DNA from: Paracoccaceae bacterium
Lineage (GTDB): Bacteria; Pseudomonadota; Alphaproteobacteria; Rhodobacterales; Rhodobacteraceae
Direction: 5' to 3'
Length of the DNA: 47,891 bases
Assembly (NCBI GenBank): GCA_007123625.1
Contig: SKKS01000294.1
Location: 1 to 47,891 of the forward strand
The position numbers and the translations under genes were made by a program. The notes beneath the pieces are model-generated. The model saw only the letters and a list, made by a program, of their open reading frames with translations. It had not been told where the DNA came from and did not search any database. This document shows, piece after piece, positions 16,443 to 25,368 of this stretch. Numbering within the stretch: the stretch's first letter is position 1; the number at the start of each line of letters is the position of its first letter.

Positions 16443-19400
16443 TCAGTCGACGCCCGACATCTGCGTCAGTCCACCTTTCTCCGTCATGACACGGGCTTGA
16501 TGAAGGTCGTCCAGAAATCCTGCCCGGTCAAGCGGCCCCGGACAGACCCGAATCCGGTCTTCATGGAGCGGCGGCGCGGCATCGCGCCCGGATTGGACCA
16601 CCGAAAGCACGGGTATCCGCGCACCACCCGCGCCAAGGGCAAGCGCCGCTTCACGTGCCTGTCCCGGATCATGCGCATCCAGCACCACCGCGTCCCAGGT
16701 TTCATCTTCGGCCAGCAAGGCCGCGACCTCGTCGACCGACCTGCAGGCCACCGTCAGCGCCCCGGCCTGTTCCAGAAGCATGGCAAGCGCATCTCCCTCT
16801 TCGTCCCGTAACCCCAGGACCAGAAGAGCTTGACCTTGCCAATGTGTTTCGGTTTCTTGCGACCCTTCGGCGTCCGTACCCAGCGGCCAAAGGATGGTAA
16901 AGCGCGTCCCCTGCCCCGGCGCGGTTTCCAGGGCCAGCGCGCCGCCCTGTTCCACCACCGCATTGACAACGATCGGAAGGCCCAGCCCCGTGCCATTGCT
17001 GCCCTTTGTCGAAAAGTAGGGTGTGAATATCCGGGCGGCCACATCCGCGGGCATGCCCGGCCCGTTGTCGTGAACACTGATACGTGCATAGGTAAGGTCG
17101 GGGCTGACTGTGCCCACATCGAACGGACCGCACAGATCCGCCGGAACCGCAGGCACCAGCGACAGGGTGATCCGGCTGGCGCCATGCTCGGGCGGGTGGG
17201 CCACCAACGCGTCGCGGGCATTGATGGCGAGGTTCAGCACCATCTGCAGGATCGACGTGCTGTCGGCGCTGGTCATCACCGGGTGGTCGGGCACATCGAT
17301 GCTCAGCGACAGGGGCGCGCGCAGCCCCGGACGAATGAGCGCCGCCGCATCGCGCAAGGGGCGGCGCAGGTCCAGCACCTCGCGCGCAGTTTCGTGCTTG
17401 CCCAGCGAAAGCATGCGCCGCAACAAGCCCGATGCCTGATCCGACGCATCCGTGATCCTTTTTCCCAGATCGCGGGCCAAATCCAGTGAATCGGTTTCAT
17501 CGATCATCGTTGCCGCACCGGTAATGACGGCAAGCAGGTTGTTGAAATCATGTGTCAAACCTGCGGCAAGGTGCCCGATCTCCTCGCGGCGGCGGGCCAG
17601 GGTCAGTTCCTCGCGCAAGCGCTCGCGCTCGATCTCGTTCGTGCGTTTCTCGGTAATGTCGCGGAAAATGCACAAGATGCCCTGATCCGAGTTCCGCGTG
17701 GCCGAGGTTTCTATCTCGACCAGCGTTCCATCCGGCAGGGCGATACCGGTGTGCCCCTGCCAGAACCCGGCACCCGACAGGGCATCGCTGACTTCGGAAG
17801 CCATGTCATCGCGCGCGTTGCCCGCGATCAGCGCCAGCCAGTCAACACCGATCAATGCCGTCGGCGTTTCGCGCCGAAACAGTGCGATTGCCGCAGAGTT
17901 GGCATATCGGATCAACCCATCCGCACCCGCCAGCACGATCCCGTCGCGCGAGGCGTCCATCGCACGGGCGCGGTCGGCAAGCGCGCGCTGTTCCGCGTCC
18001 TTCCATTCGGTGACGTCCGAAAGGATGCAGATCCGCCCGCCGTCAGGGGTGGGTTGCTGCGTTTCGCGATACCATCGCCCAGCCAGATTGCGCAGCTTGA
18101 ACTGCGAATGCCGCAGCCGGAATTTCGTTTCCTGGAGCTGAAGCCATCCGTCCTTGTCCGCAGCCTTGGTGCCGACGACCCCCTGGCGCAACGCCTCGCG
18201 CATCAGCGCGAGGTAGCTTTGCCCGGGATGAAGCATGTCCACCAACCCGGGATAGAGCGAACGATACCGGTCGTTGCAGATCACCAGTTTCTGGTCCGCA
18301 TCGAACAGGATCAGTGCTTCCTGCATGTTCTCCACGGCGCTTTTCAGCTGTGCGCGTGCGGCCTGTTCGGCGGCAAGCGCGGCCTCAAGCTCCTGCGCAT
18401 GCAGGCGGCTGGCGGTGGTATCGGTCTGGACCGCCATGAACCCCTGCAACGCGCCTTCGGGGTCAAGGACCGGCTGGATCGTCATGCTGACCCAGTATTT
18501 CCCGCCGGTCCGGGAAACATTGAGCAACTCGCACGTGATCGGCTGGCGCCGCAGCAGGGCCTGGCGGATCCTACGCACCGTGGTCTTGTCGGTTTCGGAG
18601 GATTGCAGGAACGAACCGGGCGTCTTGCCAATGACTTCGGAGAGGGTAAACCCGGTCCGGGCTTCGAACGCCGGGTTTACCCATTCGATATGGCCGTCAG
18701 GGTCGGTCATGACCACAAGGTTCGTGGTGGTCTGCGCGATCCTGCCCAGACGCTCGATCTCCAGCCGTTGCGCATGTTGTTCCGATACATCGCGCAGAAT
18801 GGCGATGTATCCGGGTCGGGCGGTTCCTACACTCCCGGGTCCACGCGCGGCGGAAACCGAGTAATGCCGCGTCGTCCCCTTTGCACCGAACGCAAAGGAA
18901 TACCCGGAAACGGCGGCATCATCTTCGAGATCGGCGCGAATCTGCTCGGCAACAGTGCGGACGCTGTCCGGGAAGTCCTTTGTAATCCGAAGCCCCACAA
19001 GGGTATGCAGGTCTACAGGCGCCCGGATTCCCGGGTGGGCGTGATAGCCGGTGATGCGCAGGTCGTCGTCCAGTTCGAGCAGCACATCGGGCATCGCACT
19101 CAACGTTGCGCGCAAACGCTGCCGCTGCATGTCCTGTTCGGCCCGGCTGGCGGCCAGGCGCAGTTCTGCGTCGCGTTGCATCAGGACCGTGCCCATCACG
19201 TTCGCCACGGACCGGATAAGATGAATCTCGCCTTTCAGGAATGTGCGCTTCTCGCGGACCGCGTCATAGCCGACGAATCCGAAGAAGCGTCCGTCATGCC
19301 GCAAGGGCACCGCAAGCAGGGACCGGATGCCCTGCATCTCGAGCACTTGGCGAATTTCGTCCTCTGGATCCAGTGTGCTGATATCGGCGATATAGATGTG

Positions 19401-20219
19401 ATCCTGATGCGCGAAGACCTCGAACCACGGACCCGCGATTTCCGCAGGCTGGTCCTGCAGCAACGCGATCATCGGCTCGATCCCCGGGGCGCACCATTCG
19501 TGGGTGTTGCTGATGGTGGTCTCTGACGTCTCCCGGAACAGATATGTCCGGTCCGAGCCGCAGAACGCGCCCATCCGACCCAAGGCCGATGTCACAACCG
19601 CGTCCAGATCCGCATGGCGCGCGGACATCAGGTCGTTGATCAATTCGACACTGAGCGCTTGAGCAGCGGTCAGCCGATCGATCACGGTGTGCAAAGAAGG
19701 ACCATCCGGAAGCGTTGCTTGAGGTGCAGCGGTTTCGTCCGCAATGGCGGGGTCCTGACTGGGAAACCGCGCGATACTGCGCTGGACCTCGAACAGATGC
19801 GCGCAGGCCAGCCTGAGCAACGCCGCCGCTGCCAGCAGATCCGGCATGGTCGCGTCATCAATCCCCCTGACCCCTTCGATCACAAGTGCCAGTGGTACGG
19901 TACCGCCTTCAAAGCCGCGCAGTTCCAGTACATGCCGGTTCCCGGAAAGCTGCCGGGCGCCGCTCGGGGTGCCCTTCCCGCCGCCCCAGATGTCACCGAT
20001 GTCCAGCCCTGCAAGGTCCATGAGAGGACCATCGGCACTTTGTTCAAGCACAAGGGTACCCTGGTCAGCCGCCGCGACAATGGCGCAACGCTCGGCCATC
20101 ATATGCGCCGCCAGATCCGCCAGCAGCGGCCGGAGTGCACCAGGGTCGAAGGAAGCCCCAAGTGTCCGCACATGGGAAAGCAACCTGATACTCCAGGCGT
20201 TGTCGGGGTGATCATTCAT
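16443..20219 (-). CDS. Large cytoplasmic GAF/multi-PAS sensor histidine kinase with degenerate C-terminal receiver
   Basis: Predicted 1258 residues without membrane segments. In order: a weak GAF-like region (about 25-150), a GAF domain (about 205-350), four PAS-type domains (about 370-480, 490-605, 625-740, 750-860; the second has WVNPAFEARTGFTLSEVIGK), a coiled linker, the dimerisation helix with His890 ('LAAGLTHDFNNLLAVI'), and an HATPase with N box 'NLAINARDAL', 'DNGPGMP' and 'GTGLGLPIV'. The C-terminal ~100 residues look like a receiver: 'AVVLDAHD' keeps an Asp, but the early acidic pair and the conserved Lys are not convincing. Its start overlaps the stop of the upstream kinase by 4 bases (ATGA). 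HDFNNLL kinases commonly act in multi-component relays; the partner here is inferred. Confidence 0.88.
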   Translation of the reverse strand: MNDHPDNAWSIRLLSHVRTLGASFDPGALRPLLADLAAHMMAERCAIVAAADQGTLVLEQSADGPLMDLAGLDIGDIWGGGKGTPSGARQLSGNRHVLELRGFEGGTVPLALVIEGVRGIDDATMPDLLAAAALLRLACAHLFEVQRSIARFPSQDPAIADETAAPQATLPDGPSLHTVIDRLTAAQALSVELINDLMSARHADLDAVVTSALGRMGAFCGSDRTYLFRETSETTISNTHEWCAPGIEPMIALLQDQPAEIAGPWFEVFAHQDHIYIADISTLDPEDEIRQVLEMQGIRSLLAVPLRHDGRFFGFVGYDAVREKRTFLKGEIHLIRSVANVMGTVLMQRDAELRLAASRAEQDMQRQRLRATLSAMPDVLLELDDDLRITGYHAHPGIRAPVDLHTLVGLRITKDFPDSVRTVAEQIRADLEDDAAVSGYSFAFGAKGTTRHYSVSAARGPGSVGTARPGYIAILRDVSEQHAQRLEIERLGRIAQTTTNLVVMTDPDGHIEWVNPAFEARTGFTLSEVIGKTPGSFLQSSETDKTTVRRIRQALLRRQPITCELLNVSRTGGKYWVSMTIQPVLDPEGALQGFMAVQTDTTASRLHAQELEAALAAEQAARAQLKSAVENMQEALILFDADQKLVICNDRYRSLYPGLVDMLHPGQSYLALMREALRQGVVGTKAADKDGWLQLQETKFRLRHSQFKLRNLAGRWYRETQQPTPDGGRICILSDVTEWKDAEQRALADRARAMDASRDGIVLAGADGLIRYANSAAIALFRRETPTALIGVDWLALIAGNARDDMASEVSDALSGAGFWQGHTGIALPDGTLVEIETSATRNSDQGILCIFRDITEKRTNEIERERLREELTLARRREEIGHLAAGLTHDFNNLLAVITGAATMIDETDSLDLARDLGKRITDASDQASGLLRRMLSLGKHETAREVLDLRRPLRDAAALIRPGLRAPLSLSIDVPDHPVMTSADSTSILQMVLNLAINARDALVAHPPEHGASRITLSLVPAVPADLCGPFDVGTVSPDLTYARISVHDNGPGMPADVAARIFTPYFSTKGSNGTGLGLPIVVNAVVEQGGALALETAPGQGTRFTILWPLGTDAEGSQETETHWQGQALLVLGLRDEEGDALAMLLEQAGALTVACRSVDEVAALLAEDETWDAVVLDAHDPGQAREAALALGAGGARIPVLSVVQSGRDAAPPLHEDRIRVCPGPLDRAGFLDDLHQARVMTEKGGLTQMSGVD

Positions 20220-22483
20220 GCGCTAACCAATGTTTTCAACCAAACGCGGCAATTGTGCAGATCCTCGCGCGCAACGACGACAAGATGTCTCGTCTGGTCA
20301 AGGGTTACCGGCACTTCACCGCGTAGGTGTTGCGCCAGCGTGCCGCTGCTGGTCATGCCAAGGGTCAGCGCGGCGCCCTTGAAAGTGTGCAGCAGATTGT
20401 CCTGGGTTGCGGTGTCACCCGACTCGACAGCGCTTTGCAGATTCACCTGCAGTTCCTCGATCTCCTGATCAAAGCGTTCGACGAAGCCTTCGACCATCTC
20501 ATACCCCAGCGCGCCGACAAGATCCTGAAGCTGGCTGGTTGCGACCGGACCGTTTTCGACAGCTGCCTCCGGCGGGGGCGCGGTGTCTTCGGGCGGTGCT
20601 GTTTCCGGTTGATGGGGCGGCGCACCCGGCTCCGCGTCTGGCGTTGGCATGAATGGCAGCGGCGTGTCCGGCGCAGGGTCCGCGCGAGCAGGCAGAACGT
20701 CGGCCAGCGCCTGACAGATCGTTGCCTGCGTGACCGGCTTGGGCAGAAACGCGTTCATGCCCGCCGCCAAACAGGCCGCACGGTCCTGGGCAAGCGCGTT
20801 GGCTGTCACCGCAATGATCGGAAGGTCGTGCCCCTGCGCCCGCAAGACGCGCGTTGCCTCGACCCCGTCCATGACCGGCATCTGCATGTCCATGAACACC
20901 GCATCGGCGTGCCCCGTCGCCAGATAGTCCACGGCCTCTTTCCCGTTGCGGGCGCTTGCATGGCTGTGGCCAAGCCGTTCCAGATGGCCCGCCATCACAT
21001 CCAGATTGATGGCGTTGTCTTCGGCAATCAGGATGTGCAAGGGGTCCCTGCGGGCCACCTCTGGCCCGGAGGGTTCCGGCAGATTGGCCGCGCTGGCCGG
21101 AATTTCGAACCAGAAGCAGCTGCCGACCCCTTCGGTGCTGTCGACCCCGATCGTGCCGCCCAAAGCTTCGACGCTGCGTTTGCAGATGGCCAGCCCAAGG
21201 CCGCTGCCGCCATACCTGCGCGCAAACGAGGTGTCGATCTGGCCGAATTCCCTGAACAGATGCGGCAACGCCGAAGCGGCGATGCCAATGCCCTCGTCCG
21301 CGACCTCGACCCTCAGCAGCCCGGGTGCGGGCTGTGTGCCGGTTACGCAAATCTCCCCCTGCGGTGCGAACTTCAAGGCGTTTTCCACAAGCCTTGCAAT
21401 GACTTGGCGGACCAGCGCGGGGTCGGTCATCACGACCGCGGCGGGCATGTCGACTTGCAGCGTCACGCCGTCGGCTTGCGCCTGTGCGCCAAAGGCACGA
21501 CGCAGCACATCGCCAAGCTCCGACAGGCAGACAGGTTCGGCACGCAGTTCGATCGCCCCGCGCTCCAGTTGCGAGAAATTCAGGATTCCGTCGATCACGT
21601 CGCGCAGCAACGTGGCCGATGCCCGGATCGTTTCGACCCGGTCGCGATGCGCGGGCGCCAGCCCGTCCAGCGACATCAACTCGGCGGAACCAATGATTCC
21701 GTTCAGCGGTGTACGCATTTCATGGCTCATGGTCGCCAGAAAAGCCGACTTCGCCTTGCTGGCGGCCTGCGCGCGCACAGCCTTGCGGCGGCTGCGTTCC
21801 TGCAGAAGCTCCATGCGCTGGCTGGCGCGCGCAAGCTGGCGCAGTTGCACCATCAGCAGGACAAAGATCCCGATGAACGCCAGTACGAGGACGACCATCA
21901 TGCGCGCAAGCTGGTCCTGTACGCCGCGGCGCAGCTCCCGATCCTCGACGCGGCGGACATTCATGCCGACGTTGGCGTCCAGAAGCATGCGGTTGGTCAG
22001 CTCGGGATACAGGGAAATCTCGGCATGCAGCATCCTGACTTCGGCCAAGTAATCGGGGCTGGCGGGATCAAGCGCGTCGATCCGGTCCTCCAATCCGAAC
22101 ACAAAAGCAGCCAGGCTCTGGGCCTGCGTGGTCAATGTGCCCTCCTGGCTCAGGTCCAGATGGAACGTCCCGCGCTCCAGAAGTGCCACGCGGCTATAGA
22201 GGATGTCGAAGTGACGCACAAATTCCGGATGGTCGTCGACGCTTCCGGTTTGCGAAATATGCCGCGCGCTCGTTTCCAGCGCGCGCATGTGGCGATCAGC
22301 CTGGAAGATGGCCCATATCGCATCTTCGCGGATGATTGCGTCCATGTCGCGCTCGACATCCAGTAGGCGCATGAACTGGGCCGACGCGCCAAGCATGGCC
22401 AGCGCCGCAACCAGACTCAGGATCATGACCCCGATCCGGTTGCGGCGTCCGGTCACGCCCGAACGAATCGGCCCTGATTTCAA
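20216..22483 (-). CDS. Membrane hybrid sensor kinase: periplasmic sensor, HisKA, HATPase, receiver, Hpt
   Basis: Predicted 755 residues if translation starts at the TTG overlapping the previous stop (TTGA); GTG 22456 is an alternative. Transmembrane helices at about 18-37 and 195-213 enclose a ~155-residue periplasmic sensor. The kinase core has His254 ('FLATMSHEMRTPLNGIIG'), N box Asn368 ('ARLVENALKF'), 'DEGIGIA' and 'GGSGLGLAIC'. The receiver (about 482-600) has 'IAEDN', Asp532 ('VFMDMQMPVMDG') and Lys582. The C-terminal Hpt has His699 ('LLHTFKGAALTLG'). All relay residues are present, so it can pass phosphate His-Asp-His-Asp. It lies between a secreted molybdopterin-domain-like protein, a plausible partner for its sensor, and the soluble kinase, with 4-base overlaps on both sides. 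Confidence 0.9.
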   Translation of the reverse strand: MKSGPIRSGVTGRRNRIGVMILSLVAALAMLGASAQFMRLLDVERDMDAIIREDAIWAIFQADRHMRALETSARHISQTGSVDDHPEFVRHFDILYSRVALLERGTFHLDLSQEGTLTTQAQSLAAFVFGLEDRIDALDPASPDYLAEVRMLHAEISLYPELTNRMLLDANVGMNVRRVEDRELRRGVQDQLARMMVVLVLAFIGIFVLLMVQLRQLARASQRMELLQERSRRKAVRAQAASKAKSAFLATMSHEMRTPLNGIIGSAELMSLDGLAPAHRDRVETIRASATLLRDVIDGILNFSQLERGAIELRAEPVCLSELGDVLRRAFGAQAQADGVTLQVDMPAAVVMTDPALVRQVIARLVENALKFAPQGEICVTGTQPAPGLLRVEVADEGIGIAASALPHLFREFGQIDTSFARRYGGSGLGLAICKRSVEALGGTIGVDSTEGVGSCFWFEIPASAANLPEPSGPEVARRDPLHILIAEDNAINLDVMAGHLERLGHSHASARNGKEAVDYLATGHADAVFMDMQMPVMDGVEATRVLRAQGHDLPIIAVTANALAQDRAACLAAGMNAFLPKPVTQATICQALADVLPARADPAPDTPLPFMPTPDAEPGAPPHQPETAPPEDTAPPPEAAVENGPVATSQLQDLVGALGYEMVEGFVERFDQEIEELQVNLQSAVESGDTATQDNLLHTFKGAALTLGMTSSGTLAQHLRGEVPVTLDQTRHLVVVAREDLHNCRVWLKTLVSA

Positions 22484-22992
22484 GGCAGCACCTCGATCGC
22501 CTTGACCTGCCAGACCGACCTAGAGAAATACATCTCGTTGCTGAGTTCAGGCATCTCGCTGAACGGGTAGATCACGAAAAGCGGGCCCTTGTCGCGCACC
22601 GACATCAGGTTGCCCGCGTGCCGCGACGCAAGGATCACGGGCGTTTCCGCAGCGTCCGACACAGGCATGTCAGCGGCGTAGTCATTCACCGCGACGATCC
22701 GCAGCATGGTGCCTTCGGCACCGACAAGCGCCAGCAGCGACTCCAGCGTGGGTCCCGAGAATTCCTGCGCACCATCGTACCAAGGTGTTTCGGTGACGGT
22801 CTCGCGCTGTTCAAGTGCATCGAGCATGGCAAGATCGAACACCGCCGCACCGTCGGTGTTTTCATGCATTATCGCCCCCTGGATCGTCAGGATAACATCC
22901 CCTTCGGGATGCTCCAGGTGCTCTGCGGCTGCGGTGCCGACCGTCAGGGCCAGCACCATGGAAAGGAAAAAGGGTTTGAAGGGTCCGTTCAT
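22480..22992 (-). CDS. Secreted molybdopterin-binding-domain-like protein, likely partner of the hybrid kinase
   Basis: Predicted 170 residues from ATG 22992. A Sec signal peptide (MNGPFKPFFLSMVLALTVG, cleavage near TAAA-E) is followed by a domain resembling the small oxidoreductase molybdopterin-binding (sulfite-oxidase-like) fold: 'VILTIQGAI', 'FDLAMLDALEQRETVTETPWYDGAQEFSGPTLESLLALVGAEG', 'IVAVNDYAADMPVSDA', 'LASRHAGNLMSVRDKGPLFVIYPF' and a C-terminal 'SRSVWQVKAIEV'. I do not see the catalytic Cys that coordinates molybdenum in true oxidoreductases at a clear position, so it may bind a ligand rather than catalyse redox chemistry. It overlaps the hybrid kinase gene by 4 bases, suggesting that the periplasmic protein feeds the kinase sensor domain (inference). 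Confidence 0.72.
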   Translation of the reverse strand: MNGPFKPFFLSMVLALTVGTAAAEHLEHPEGDVILTIQGAIMHENTDGAAVFDLAMLDALEQRETVTETPWYDGAQEFSGPTLESLLALVGAEGTMLRIVAVNDYAADMPVSDAAETPVILASRHAGNLMSVRDKGPLFVIYPFSEMPELSNEMYFSRSVWQVKAIEVLP

Positions 22993-23160
22993 TGAGTGTT
23001 TTCCATCAATAGCAAGCGCATCGGCACATGCCATCTCACATTGGCACTGCCTGCGCGCGCAAGCCAGCCACACGATGGTTAACCCGTGCTTAATCGCAAT
23101 GTCGATTCGAGGCCGATGCAAAGGATTGTCGGTACTTTCCGCCCGGCCCGACAGACTGTG

Positions 23161-23871
23161 CTACCGAAGCGTGCCCTTCTGCAAGGGCCGCAGATCGACG
23201 AGCGCCCCGGCTCCTCCCGCAAGCAGGCTCGCGCGTGCATGCATGCCCTGTGCCCCCGGCGCCAGCACCCCCGGTCCAAGGACCAACGCCGCCGGGCGCT
23301 CCGCCTGATGGCGCACAACCGGGGCAACCGGCGGCGCCGTGTCCTGAATGCCCTCCTGCAACGCAGCCATGTGCTGGTCGACGCGCCGCGCATAGGCCGC
23401 GCCGCGCCCCGGATCAGCCGAATGGTAATACCTGATTGCAACCGACCAATCCCCGTGCTGGTCATGCAGTGTCCGCAGGAAGCGCGCGGCATAGCGCGTG
23501 TTCTGCGCCGGGTCCATCATCGCGGTCAGGTCCGGAAAAGCGTCGGCGTGCCAGTGCCAGTTGATCTGCATGCAGCCCACATCGACATTGTGCACCCCGG
23601 CGGCCAGCAGGTCCTTGAGCGCGGCAAGGGCAGCGTCCTTGTCGGCGTGGTAGCTGCCGCGCCCGCCCTGATTGAGCGTCCAGGGCCAGGCACGAAAGCG
23701 CCCGTCCACGGTCCGGCCCGATTCGACGCGCGCAATCGCACTCAGCACGCCCGGCGGGACCCCTTCGTCCTGGGCCGCGCGTTCGGCCAGCCCCTCGCAA
23801 TCCGGGGCGGCGGCGCTTGTGTCCGCACTGCCGATCAGGACCGCAACCAGCAAACAAAGAAACCTGTTCAT
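23161..23871 (-). CDS. sltF: SltF-like flagellar lytic transglycosylase
   Basis: Predicted 236 residues from ATG 23871, with a Sec signal peptide (MNRFLCLLVAVLIGSADTSA). The catalytic domain has Glu50 in 'GVLSAIARVESGR', then 'WPWTLNQGGRGSYHADKDAALAAL', 'NVDVGCMQINWHWH', 'DPAQNTRYAARFLRTL' and 'AIRYYHSADP', the landmarks of SLT/lysozyme-like lytic transglycosylases. It cleaves peptidoglycan to let the rod through. FlgJ in this window lacks a muramidase domain, and in Rhodobacter sphaeroides that job is done by SltF. A sigma-54 promoter match lies just upstream, supporting a flagellar role. The C-terminal ~70 residues are low-complexity. No longer start is likely, because the promoter lies inside the upstream open frame. 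Confidence 0.83.
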   Translation of the reverse strand: MNRFLCLLVAVLIGSADTSAAAPDCEGLAERAAQDEGVPPGVLSAIARVESGRTVDGRFRAWPWTLNQGGRGSYHADKDAALAALKDLLAAGVHNVDVGCMQINWHWHADAFPDLTAMMDPAQNTRYAARFLRTLHDQHGDWSVAIRYYHSADPGRGAAYARRVDQHMAALQEGIQDTAPPVAPVVRHQAERPAALVLGPGVLAPGAQGMHARASLLAGGAGALVDLRPLQKGTLR

Positions 23872-23881
23872 GCCGCACCCC

Positions 23882-23897
23882 GGCAAGGGCCGTGCCA
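23882..23897 (-). promoter_or_regulatory. Sigma-54 promoter before sltF
   Basis: On the minus strand TGGCACGGCCCTTGCC matches 11 of 12 fixed consensus positions (only the last A differs), with exact GG-GC spacing. The predicted transcription start (-12 C plus 12) falls at about 23871, the A of the sltF ATG, so the mRNA may be leaderless or start a few bases away. Confidence 0.65.
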
Positions 23898-24019
23898 TCC
23901 GGCCCATCCTTTCGGCTACGGGCCCGACGAATACGGCGGTTCGCCCATCCGTCAGTGCAATTGCCCGGCAGTCGCATCCGTGGGCATGCTCTGCGCACTC
24001 GATGCCTGCGCACATCGGC

Positions 24020-24036
24020 GCGATCCGCCGGATCGC
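24020..24036. repeat. Perfect inverted repeat in the sltF/24104 intergenic region
   Basis: GCGATCC-GCC-GGATCGC is a 7-base perfect inverted repeat with a 3-base centre, 67 bases upstream of ATG 24104. It is not followed by a T-run, so it looks more like a regulator-binding site than a terminator; no protein can be assigned. Confidence 0.35.
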
Positions 24037-24103
24037 TCTGTTGTTCAGGCCTCATAGCGATTCAGGATCCCGGCGCCGGGCGACGACCAAGGAGACCAAG
24101 CGA

Positions 24104-25333
24104 ATGGCAAACGAACTGACTTCGGTGCTGACACACAGCCTGAACAACGCCTGTGCCGCCGCCGCGCAGCTTGTCGATGCCCAGGATGCCAAACTGTATG
24201 TGATGCCGAAATGCGAAACCTGGCGCGCGCTGGAAACCTGCAACGCGCGCATTGCCATCGCCGACTGCTTGCCCCCGCTTGCGGGCAAGGCGATGGCGCT
24301 TCCGGATTTCAGCGTGATCAGCACCCCGCCGCAGGACAGTTTTGCCACCGATCTGGTCGATCTGCATCTGGACCTTCTGTTCGATGCCGACGCGACGGTG
24401 GCACGGCTGACCCTGTCCAGCGTCCCCGGAGGCTGGAAGGCGCGGTCGCGCCAAGGCAGCCTGAACGCCACGGCGCTGGTGATCGCCGGGCAGCTGAAGG
24501 CGCTGCGTCAGACCCCGAAACTGATCGCCACCCAGACACTGAACCTTCTTGAACAGCTTGCCGAACTTGACTCAAGCGTCAACGTGCCGACGCTGGTCGG
24601 CTTCCTGCGGATCATGTGCCAACGGGCGCCCACGCGTTCACAGCTTATTGCGCTGCAGATTGCGGGACTGGTCGACAGCGCCAGCGGCATGTCGCAACTG
24701 CCGCAGTTTGCGCTGACCGAAACCGCGCAGGATGTGCTCGGCAGATCCGGCCTTGGCGGATGGAGCGCCGTGCAACCGGAAATCCCGGCGCAAGTGCCGG
24801 AGGCCGACATCGCGCCCGCTGCCGCGAGCACCGACATTCGCGCATTCGCGCAACTGCGGATCATGGAGCGCGGTTATATCATCGCCGAAGACACCCCCTC
24901 CGAGCGCATGGCCTTCAGGGCCGAGGGCGAAAGTGACTGGCGCTGGCTTTCGCACACAAGCGCCGATGGCTGGACCACGGTTGCCGCCGAGATCATCCAT
25001 CTGGATATCGATGTGGTGGGCGAGTTCATCCGCATGCACATGATCCGGCGCCGCGATCTGCCGACCGAGGAAATCGCCGAAGCCTTCGAGTTGATGGGCC
25101 ACTTGCTATGGTTGCGGCGGTCCATGGACGGGCTGGAAATGCGCCTTCAGGACAGCGCTTGGGAAGGGCTGGACATCTGCCCCGACCTGCCCTTGCGCGA
25201 CCGCGCGGTCGCAGCGTTCCTGACGTTGCAGGCGCAAGAGCGGATCACCCCCGACAGCGCGGCGCGGGACTGGGCCATGCGGATGGCCCACGCCGTGCAG
25301 GTGACGCCACACATCGCCATCGCGGCAGAGTGA
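24104..25333 (+). CDS. Unknown 409-residue soluble protein within the flagellar locus
   Basis: Starts at ATG 24104 with a good ribosome binding site (GGAG at 24091-24094). Predicted cytoplasmic, with no signal peptide or membrane segment. The N-terminal ~60 residues contain three Cys (NACAAA, KCETW, ETCNAR, plus IADCLPP); the middle has a helical stretch with 'KLIATQTLNLLEQLAEL'; the C-terminal half has 'IMERGYIIAEDTPSERMAFRAEGESDWRWLSHTSADGWTTVAAEIIHLDIDVVGEFIRMHM'. I do not recognise any domain. It stands alone, divergent from sltF and convergent on fliA, flanked by flagellar operons. Codon use is like that of its neighbours. A flagellar or signalling role is only a guess from position. Confidence 0.75.
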   Translation: MANELTSVLTHSLNNACAAAAQLVDAQDAKLYVMPKCETWRALETCNARIAIADCLPPLAGKAMALPDFSVISTPPQDSFATDLVDLHLDLLFDADATVARLTLSSVPGGWKARSRQGSLNATALVIAGQLKALRQTPKLIATQTLNLLEQLAELDSSVNVPTLVGFLRIMCQRAPTRSQLIALQIAGLVDSASGMSQLPQFALTETAQDVLGRSGLGGWSAVQPEIPAQVPEADIAPAAASTDIRAFAQLRIMERGYIIAEDTPSERMAFRAEGESDWRWLSHTSADGWTTVAAEIIHLDIDVVGEFIRMHMIRRRDLPTEEIAEAFELMGHLLWLRRSMDGLEMRLQDSAWEGLDICPDLPLRDRAVAAFLTLQAQERITPDSAARDWAMRMAHAVQVTPHIAIAAE

Positions 25334-25368
25334 GCCTGCAGCCCTGCTGAACATGCCCCGGGTGTGCC

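Noticed and set aside
20327..22366. A 679-codon open frame on the plus strand opposite the hybrid kinase
   Set aside because: Antisense to a kinase with all catalytic motifs in order; composition is that of a shadow frame.
23042..23057. TGGCACTGCCTGCGCG on the plus strand resembling a sigma-54 promoter
   Set aside because: The -24 half is good but the -12 box lacks TTGC, and it points into the 3' end of the oppositely oriented sltF.
23982..23997. Sigma-54-like site on the plus strand before the 409-residue gene
   Set aside because: Only 8 of 12 fixed positions match and the -12 box lacks TT; the leader would be about 96 bases. Likely chance.
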